DNA from: Bacteroidales bacterium
GTDB taxonomy: Bacteria > Bacteroidota > Bacteroidia > Bacteroidales > P3
Length of the DNA: 5,989 nucleotides
Assembly (NCBI GenBank): GCA_017560705.1
Contig: JAFZEK010000045.1
Span: 1-5,989 of the forward strand
Direction: 5' to 3'
The translations under genes and the position numbers were made by a program. The notes beneath the pieces were generated by a model that searched no databases, was not told the DNA's origin, and was given only the letters and a program-made list of their open reading frames with translations. Shown in pieces: positions 1-5,989 of this stretch (its first letter is position 1; every line of letters begins with the position of its first letter).

Positions 1-1481
1 ACAGATAGGTTGCCATCAAGTGTTCGGATATACACGAAATAAATGCCAGGACTAAAGTCTTTGATATCTAAGCGTGTTACACAGTTGTCGTCATAGCTGC
101 TGAAGTGTTTAGAAGCTATCAATCGGCCATGAAGATCTACTACCGATACCGACACTGTGCCGTAGGTGCCCGACAGAAGAATATCAGTATACTCTGACGT
201 TGGATTAGGGAACAGCGTGAAATTTATATAACTGTCGACGATGTCAATACCATCTCTTTCAACGAAATGTGCCACATATTCTGCATTGTCTTCTACAGTC
301 ACATATCTTGGATTTTCAGTATTGTTGTCATTCCAATGGTCGAAGATGAAACCGTAGTAAGGGATGGCAGAGAGTATTGCGGTAGTACCGACAGCATATT
401 CGCCTCCGCCAGTTACATAACCCATACTTGTATTGGCACTATAGGCTGATATTTCGTAGTTGCGAAGTGTAAATACAGGATTTATGGATATGGAGCTAGA
501 TATGGATATGGCAGAGCTTACCACGAATTCAAAAGAATGCACCACTCCCGACGAGCCGCTGTAGTTGGTGTATACGTCGTTGATGCGGTCCACATTGTTT
601 ACATAAAGGTGAGTAAGTTCGCTGTCGTCGTCTGGCAAGAAATCGTAGCTAGTGTATAACCCTTCAGAATAGTAGTCGATCATTCCGCAGCGGTTTCCGT
701 CGTAAAAATGAGATTTTTGCACTTGCCCATTGCCGGTGCAGTTTATGTCTACAGATATGCCGTTGTAGTTGCGAGGTGCAAATACAGGGTTTATGGATAT
801 GGAGCTAGATATGGAGTTGGCAGAGCTTACCACGAATCCAAAAGAATGCACCACTCCCGACGAGCCACTGTAGTTAGTGTATACGTCGTTGATGCGGTCC
901 ACGTTGTTTACATAAAGGTGAGAGAGTTCGCTGTCGTCGTCTGGCAAGAAGTCGTAGCTGGTGTAGAACCCTTCGGAATAGTAGTCGGTCATTCCGCAGC
1001 GGTCACCATCATAAGAACGAGTTTTTTGCACTTGCCCATTGCCAGTGCAGTTTATGTTTACTGGTATCCTATTGGATGAGCGGAGAGTGAATACAGGATT
1101 CAAGGATATGGAACTAGATATGGAGTTGGCAGAACCAACTACAAATCTAAATGTATGCACCACTCCCGACGAACCGCTGTAGTTGGTGTATACGTCGTTT
1201 ATACGGTCCACGTTGTTTACATAAAGGTGAGAGAGTTCGCTGTCGTCGTCGGGCAAGAAATCGTAGCTGGCATAAAAACCTTGTACATAGCGGTCGGTCA
1301 TTCCGCAGCGGTTGCCATCGTAGGAACGTGTTTTTTGCACTTGTCCATTGCCTATGCAGTTGATGTTGATGGATATACTATTGTTGGAGGATTGTGCCTC
1401 TGCTGTGAAAACAGAATTGACAGCTAATAGCAACAGTACTACTGCTTTCGACAAATGTAATTTATGGTATTTTTTTTTCAT
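1..1481 (-). CDS. Secreted repeat protein with T9SS type A sorting domain (partial, C-terminal end cut by window edge)
   Basis: The minus strand is open from ATG at 1481-1479 to the window edge, giving 493 codons with no stop. Residues 1-29 are a signal peptide: a lysine-rich start, a hydrophobic core at about 13-25 (AVVLLLLAV) and a likely signal peptidase I site after AEA, before Q30. Residues 35-342 are three near-identical repeats of 103 residues, each with CxGNGQVQK, RCGM, SYDFLPDDDSEL, LYVNNVDRINDVYTNY and NPVF. Their pattern of a GNG start, a F-PD block, a LYVNNVD block and a closing F resembles InlB-B-type repeats of Bacteroidales surface proteins. Residues 343-406 form a divergent InlB B-repeat (Flg_new_2-like) module: GYVTGGGEYAVGT, then FDHWNDNNTENPRYVTV and AHF. 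From about 418 the sequence (FTLFPNPTSEYTDILLSG, VSVVDLHGRLI, LDIKDFSPGIYFVYIRT) is a T9SS type A sorting domain, lacking only its last few residues. By family knowledge the protein crosses the outer membrane through T9SS and is then anchored or released. Ligand and function are unknown; adhesion is a guess. The leader has no Shine-Dalgarno sequence. Confidence 0.93.
   Translation of the reverse strand, partial: MKKKYHKLHLSKAVVLLLLAVNSVFTAEAQSSNNSISININCIGNGQVQKTRSYDGNRCGMTDRYVQGFYASYDFLPDDDSELSHLYVNNVDRINDVYTNYSGSSGVVHTFRFVVGSANSISSSISLNPVFTLRSSNRIPVNINCTGNGQVQKTRSYDGDRCGMTDYYSEGFYTSYDFLPDDDSELSHLYVNNVDRINDVYTNYSGSSGVVHSFGFVVSSANSISSSISINPVFAPRNYNGISVDINCTGNGQVQKSHFYDGNRCGMIDYYSEGLYTSYDFLPDDDSELTHLYVNNVDRINDVYTNYSGSSGVVHSFEFVVSSAISISSSISINPVFTLRNYEISAYSANTSMGYVTGGGEYAVGTTAILSAIPYYGFIFDHWNDNNTENPRYVTVEDNAEYVAHFVERDGIDIVDSYINFTLFPNPTSEYTDILLSGTYGTVSVSVVDLHGRLIASKHFSSYDDNCVTRLDIKDFSPGIYFVYIRTLDGNLS
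456..761 (-). repeat. Coding repeat unit 3 (102 aa) of the secreted T9SS protein
   Basis: The third unit encodes residues 241-342 and runs directly into the InlB-B-like module. It differs from unit 2 by scattered substitutions (SHFYDGN for TRSYDGD, GLYTS for GFYTS, SAISISSS for SANSISSS). The central block SYDFLPDDDSEL to SSGVVH stays almost unchanged, so constraint or homogenisation is strongest there. Confidence 0.9.
762..1070 (-). repeat. Coding repeat unit 2 (103 aa) of the secreted T9SS protein
   Basis: The second 309-bp unit encodes residues 138-240. By eye it is about 90% identical in DNA to unit 3 and somewhat less to unit 1. It carries two cysteines, C145 in the INC motif and one in RCGM, like the other units. 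A disulfide within each repeat is possible but not shown. Confidence 0.92.
1071..1379 (-). repeat. Coding repeat unit 1 (103 aa) of the secreted T9SS protein
   Basis: This is the first of three tandem 309-bp units, encoding residues 35-137. Its conserved landmarks are C42, RCGMTD, SYDFLPDDDSEL and the LYVNNVDRINDVYTNYSGSSGVVH block. It is the most divergent copy: YVQGFYAS replaces YSEGFYTS, and the end reads TFRFVVGSANS. The INC codon block recurs exactly 309 bp apart (1356, 1047 and 738), which fixes the period. Confidence 0.92.
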
Positions 1482-1702
1482 GTTGATAGTTTTTTATTTA
1501 TTATATGTATTGAGTTGTCTATCCTTTTTTTTGAATAATAAGTTTTGTATGCTAATTGTATTTTGTATTTTTTTATAGTGAAAATCAATTTGATAACAAT
1601 AGTAGTGTCGAAACATATTATCACCACAAATTACGGATTTTTTTCTGATATATGCAAGTGGTTTCTTCAAAATTTATTATTTTTGACAAGGGTTTAGATG
1701 TG

Positions 1703-1791
1703 CCTTTATTTTCATCCCGATGTAGATAAATTTTCATCGGGATGTAGATGGATTTATATCCCGAAGCAGTTTGAATTACATCCCCGATGTA
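1703..1791. repeat. Degenerate array of four ~22-bp units with ATCCCGAT/ATCGGGAT core
   Basis: Four adjoining units of about 22, 22, 21 and 24 bp (1703-1724, 1725-1746, 1747-1767, 1768-1791) each have an AT-rich half followed by a GC core. The cores read CATCCCGATGTA, CATCGGGATGTA, ATCCCGAAGC and CATCCCCGATGTA. Units 1 and 2 share TTTTCAT before the core and GATGTA after, with CCC exchanged for GGG between them. The array lies about 220-310 bp upstream of the secreted protein start. It could be a set of regulator-binding sites or a simple noncoding repeat; the sequence does not decide. Confidence 0.65.
1713..1744. other. Perfect 10-bp inverted repeat (stem-loop or operator-like)
   Basis: CATCCCGATG at 1713-1722 is the exact reverse complement of CATCGGGATG at 1735-1744, with a 12-nt AT-rich spacer. 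In RNA it could form a 10-bp stem. Neither strand has a T run after the stem, so it does not look like an intrinsic terminator for the flippase gene. The centre-to-centre distance of 22 bp, about two helical turns, would also suit a dimeric DNA-binding protein, which is an inference only. Confidence 0.7.
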
Positions 1792-1874
1792 AAATAGTAC
1801 CAATCTGCGATGATGAAAGTTGTGGTATAACATGCAGAATTGTTGGTCGTTGACGGAGTGATGGGTGTAAGTGT

Positions 1875-3317
1875 TTATTCTTTTAGCATAGCTATCAGTT
1901 CTTTTATTTTTATCAGTCGTAGGGCTATGAGACTTAAACCCATGGTTGCAGCCATACATGCTATGTGGGCAATCCAGTGCATGCTGAATAGTCCAAAGAC
2001 TTTGTTGCTGGCTATGACTATAGCAGTATATGCTGCAAGCTGTATTATGGTGCGGTATGGCGGTTTAAATTTGAATATCTTGAAAGCTACAACGATTTGA
2101 GCTATAGCTACGAAGCTTTGTGCCGATAGGCTTGCTATAGCCGATCCGCATTCTTGTATGCGAGGTATCAGCAGAATGTTTATGCCAATGTTTAGTCCAA
2201 GGGTGATGAGGGATAGAGTGTTTAGCTCTTTTAGGTTGCCGTTGGCTGTAAGCAGAGTGCCGAAAACGTAGGTGATGGATATAGGTATGAATCCGAATAC
2301 CAGAATTTTAAACACTCTAGCATATTCCGATGTATTGCTGTTGTATAGCAGGTTCATGATGGTGTCGCTCAAGCCCGATAGTGTGGTGGAAATGCACACT
2401 GATGAGGCAAAAACAACGATAAAAACCGTTTGAGTAATGCTTGCCGGGCTTTTCTTTTCTTTTATCATTTTGGCATACACAGGCAGTAGCGGCACCGAGA
2501 CGAGATAGGCCAACATGACCAAAGCATCCAATAGCCTATAGGCACCGGCATAAATGCCAGATGCTATGCTACCTTCGCTATTGTGCAGAAGGCGTTCAAG
2601 CATTATGGGGTCTATGCGGTTGTAGCTAGCCATCAGTAGGGTAAGTATGGCGTAGGGTAAGCTCTTTTTTATTATGCTTATGGAGAAAGGAATGTTCAGC
2701 GTAAGTTTTTTTATGCCGCTTTTGTGTACTAAGGCTATGAGAGCCACTGTCGCCGTTATGAGGTAGGATAGGCTTTGAGCCCCTATGAACCATTCTATTT
2801 GGAATGCCTTCTGTGTCACGTTGCCCCACAGGAGTATGGAACAGAAAACTATCATAAGCAGGCGGTCCAGGATGGATAGCAGACTGTCCGTTTTGAACAT
2901 TAGCAGTCCCGAAAAATTAGAGCGGAGGTAAAGGATGAGCGAGTTGAGGAACTGGTTGAAGCACATCCAAAGGAGCAAAAGAAATTGACGAGAGTTGTAG
3001 CCCACTATGAGTCCTGCCACTAAGGTGACGGCAAGGAAAACAAAGAAGAGTATAAATTTTATACCAAGTATTCCCGATAGGTGTTTGGTGATGAGGTGAT
3101 GGTGTTGGGCAATGTTCTTATTATTAAAGTTCGTTATGCCCAAGTCTAGCAATATGTTGAAAATGAAAGAAAAGTTGAACAATGCAAAGTATATCCCAAA
3201 TTCTTCTGCACCTACAGCGTTTTGCACGTTTACGTCGATACCTAATATCCAAAACGGCTTTATCAGTAGGTTGAGGAACAAGAAAAGTAATATTCCCGAA
3301 AAAAGTTTTTTTTGCAT
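1875..3317 (-). CDS. Oligosaccharide flippase family protein (Wzx-like, MOP superfamily)
   Basis: This is a complete 480-residue integral membrane protein. Hydrophobic stretches allow about 14 transmembrane helices, near residues 5-25, 41-62, 82-106, 112-131, 144-164, 176-197, 217-233, 261-282, 298-317, 335-357, 364-384, 391-415, 423-443 and 446-468. That is the number expected for polysaccharide exporters of the MOP (MATE/Wzx/MurJ) superfamily. The N-terminal signature GAEEFGIYFALFNFSFIFNI to LDLGI (36-61) fits Polysacc_synt, and YNRIDPIMLERLL (232-244) fits the charged start of helix 7 in Wzx proteins. Such proteins move undecaprenyl-linked glycan units from the inner to the outer face of the cytoplasmic membrane, for capsule, O-antigen or similar glycans. 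Substrate cannot be read from sequence. The start is ATG at 3317-3315, and the C-terminal MLKE precedes TAA. No glycosyltransferase gene lies beside it in this window. MurJ is less likely, because the sequence looks closer to the oligosaccharide flippases. Confidence 0.9.
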   Translation of the reverse strand: MQKKLFSGILLFLFLNLLIKPFWILGIDVNVQNAVGAEEFGIYFALFNFSFIFNILLDLGITNFNNKNIAQHHHLITKHLSGILGIKFILFFVFLAVTLVAGLIVGYNSRQFLLLLWMCFNQFLNSLILYLRSNFSGLLMFKTDSLLSILDRLLMIVFCSILLWGNVTQKAFQIEWFIGAQSLSYLITATVALIALVHKSGIKKLTLNIPFSISIIKKSLPYAILTLLMASYNRIDPIMLERLLHNSEGSIASGIYAGAYRLLDALVMLAYLVSVPLLPVYAKMIKEKKSPASITQTVFIVVFASSVCISTTLSGLSDTIMNLLYNSNTSEYARVFKILVFGFIPISITYVFGTLLTANGNLKELNTLSLITLGLNIGINILLIPRIQECGSAIASLSAQSFVAIAQIVVAFKIFKFKPPYRTIIQLAAYTAIVIASNKVFGLFSMHWIAHIACMAATMGLSLIALRLIKIKELIAMLKE

Positions 3318-3415
3318 GTCTAATTCTTTCTGTATTTATATTTACTGCTGCCTTTGCGACAACTTTATGGTAAACTACAAAACTGCAATTTTATTTTTTT
3401 GGCAGAGAAATTATA

Positions 3416-5710
<2,295 letters not shown>

Positions 5711-5711
<1 letters not shown>

Positions 5712-5727
5712 CCAACTTCTAAAAATT
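5711..5727 (+). repeat. Short repeat copy C, at the ligA stop codon
   Basis: GCCAACTTCTAAAAATT matches the first 17 positions of copy B (3454-3470) at 16 of 17, in the same orientation, then diverges. It starts at the last base of the ligA stop codon. Its 11-bp part at 5717-5727 is an exact inverted match to 5979-5989, so it forms the left arm of the inverted-repeat unit that follows. Confidence 0.75.
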
Positions 5728-5800
5728 GCTTTGCTAGTGTTTTACGGAATACTGACTTCGTCGACGTTGCTAGAAAAATTTCTACTTTCTTCTGACCCAT

Positions 5801-5814
5801 CATAGCGGGCTATG
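5801..5814. other. Short palindrome CATAGC-GG-GCTATG
   Basis: Six-base arms flank a two-base centre, close to the middle of the inverted-repeat region. A second small palindrome, CGCAA-TG-TTGCG, lies at 5851-5862. Neither is followed by a T run on either strand, so they are not terminators. They may simply be parts of the element's internal structure. Confidence 0.5.
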
Positions 5815-5931
5815 CAGACCAAAAAGGAATAGAAAGATTTCGGCAAAAAACGCAATGTTGCGATTAAGCGAGTAAAGAGCAATGCCCCAACATTAGCTGT
5901 TTCGAGCGATAGCAATATCGACGAAGTCAAT

Positions 5932-5989
5932 GCACGCAAAAGTTCTTTCTACAATCAATTCAATTTCCTAGAACGTGGAATTTTTAGAA
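5932..5989 (-). repeat. 58-bp bipartite dispersed repeat, inverted copy downstream of ligA
   Basis: Reading on the minus strand from 5989, block 1 (5989-5973) and block 2 (5948-5932) are identical to the copy at 3460-3517, with the same 24-bp gap. This copy forms the right arm of the putative element beginning at the ligA stop. The window ends exactly at the block 1 boundary, so whether the GGCAAC extension seen in copy B is also present is unknown. Confidence 0.83.

Larger units (their letters stand above)
1482..1874. other. Intergenic leader of the secreted protein gene (393 bp, no gene)
   Basis: This is AT-rich DNA between the flippase stop and the start of the secreted protein gene, both on the minus strand. 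I see no credible gene; the open frames that enter it are short, lack family features and overlap the flippase antisense. It holds the roughly 22-bp repeat array at 1703-1791. Nearer the start codon are long T runs on the plus strand and two TTTTGTAT copies around 1550-1570. No full Bacteroidetes promoter (TTTG, then TAnnTTTG about 20 bp on) was found on the minus strand. The nearest is a one-mismatch -7 box, TATGTTTC, at about 1610-1617, without a correctly spaced TTTG. No hairpin followed by a T run marks the end of the flippase transcript. Confidence 0.75.

Noticed and set aside
708..1427. Plus-strand open frames rich in Val/Tyr across the repeat region
   Set aside because: They repeat with the same 309-bp period as the minus-strand coding repeats and are their antisense shadow; the minus strand has the signal peptide and known domains.
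1605..1620. TATGTTTC as the -7 promoter box of the secreted protein gene
   Set aside because: It has one mismatch to TAnnTTTG and no TTTG at 19-21 bp upstream on the minus strand; in AT-rich DNA such matches are common.
1713..1744. Stem-loop as an intrinsic terminator of the flippase gene
   Set aside because: No T run follows the stem on the minus strand, and it lies about 130 bp beyond the stop codon.
1703..1791. CRISPR array
   Set aside because: Units of about 22 bp adjoin directly with no unique spacers, and only four degenerate copies exist; no cas gene is present.
1621..1959. 112-codon minus-strand open frame in the intergenic region
   Set aside because: It overlaps the end of the flippase gene in another frame, is coded mostly by the 22-bp repeat array, and shows no protein-like features.
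5742..5939. 65-codon minus-strand open frame after ligA
   Set aside because: It needs a TTG start within a dispersed repeat block, has no domain or ribosome binding site, and is formed by the inverted-repeat unit. Comparison of other copies could reopen it.

Overview
The window most likely comes from a member of the Bacteroidota, probably order Bacteroidales. The main reason is that the first gene encodes a secreted protein with a type IX secretion (T9SS) C-terminal sorting domain, a system restricted to that phylum. The AT-rich leaders without Shine-Dalgarno sequences and the Bacteroidetes-like NAD-dependent DNA ligase agree. I cannot support a genus or species.

Layout, left to right. (1) 1-1481, minus strand: a long secreted protein, cut by the window start. 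It has a signal peptide, three tandem 103-residue repeats (309 bp each), one divergent InlB B-repeat/Flg_new_2-like module and a T9SS type A sorting domain. (2) 1482-1874: a gene-free AT-rich leader holding a small degenerate array of about 22-bp units built on an ATCCCGAT/ATCGGGAT core, two of which form a perfect 10-bp inverted repeat. (3) 1875-3317, minus strand: a 14-helix oligosaccharide flippase of the Wzx/MOP class. (4) 3318-3671: a divergent intergenic region with two tandem copies of a short repeat. (5) 3672-5711, plus strand: a complete ligA encoding NAD-dependent DNA ligase, 679 residues, with all its motifs. (6) 5711-5989: no convincing gene. It is a stretch with nested inverted repeats whose ends belong to the same repeat family as the copies upstream of ligA, and it resembles a MITE or a decayed non-autonomous element.

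The three genes do not form one pathway. Flippase and ligA are divergently oriented. The secreted repeat protein lies downstream of the flippase on the same strand, separated by 393 bp, so it is probably transcribed separately. The flippase would move lipid-linked glycan across the inner membrane, and the secreted protein is surface-bound or released. Both concern the cell envelope, but a functional link is only a guess.

The most noteworthy signals are non-coding or structural. They are the dispersed repeat family around ligA, with two conserved 17-bp blocks held at an identical 24-bp spacing in two inverted copies, the 22-bp array, and the internally amplified 309-bp coding repeats. Nothing here is a clear new defence or metabolic system.
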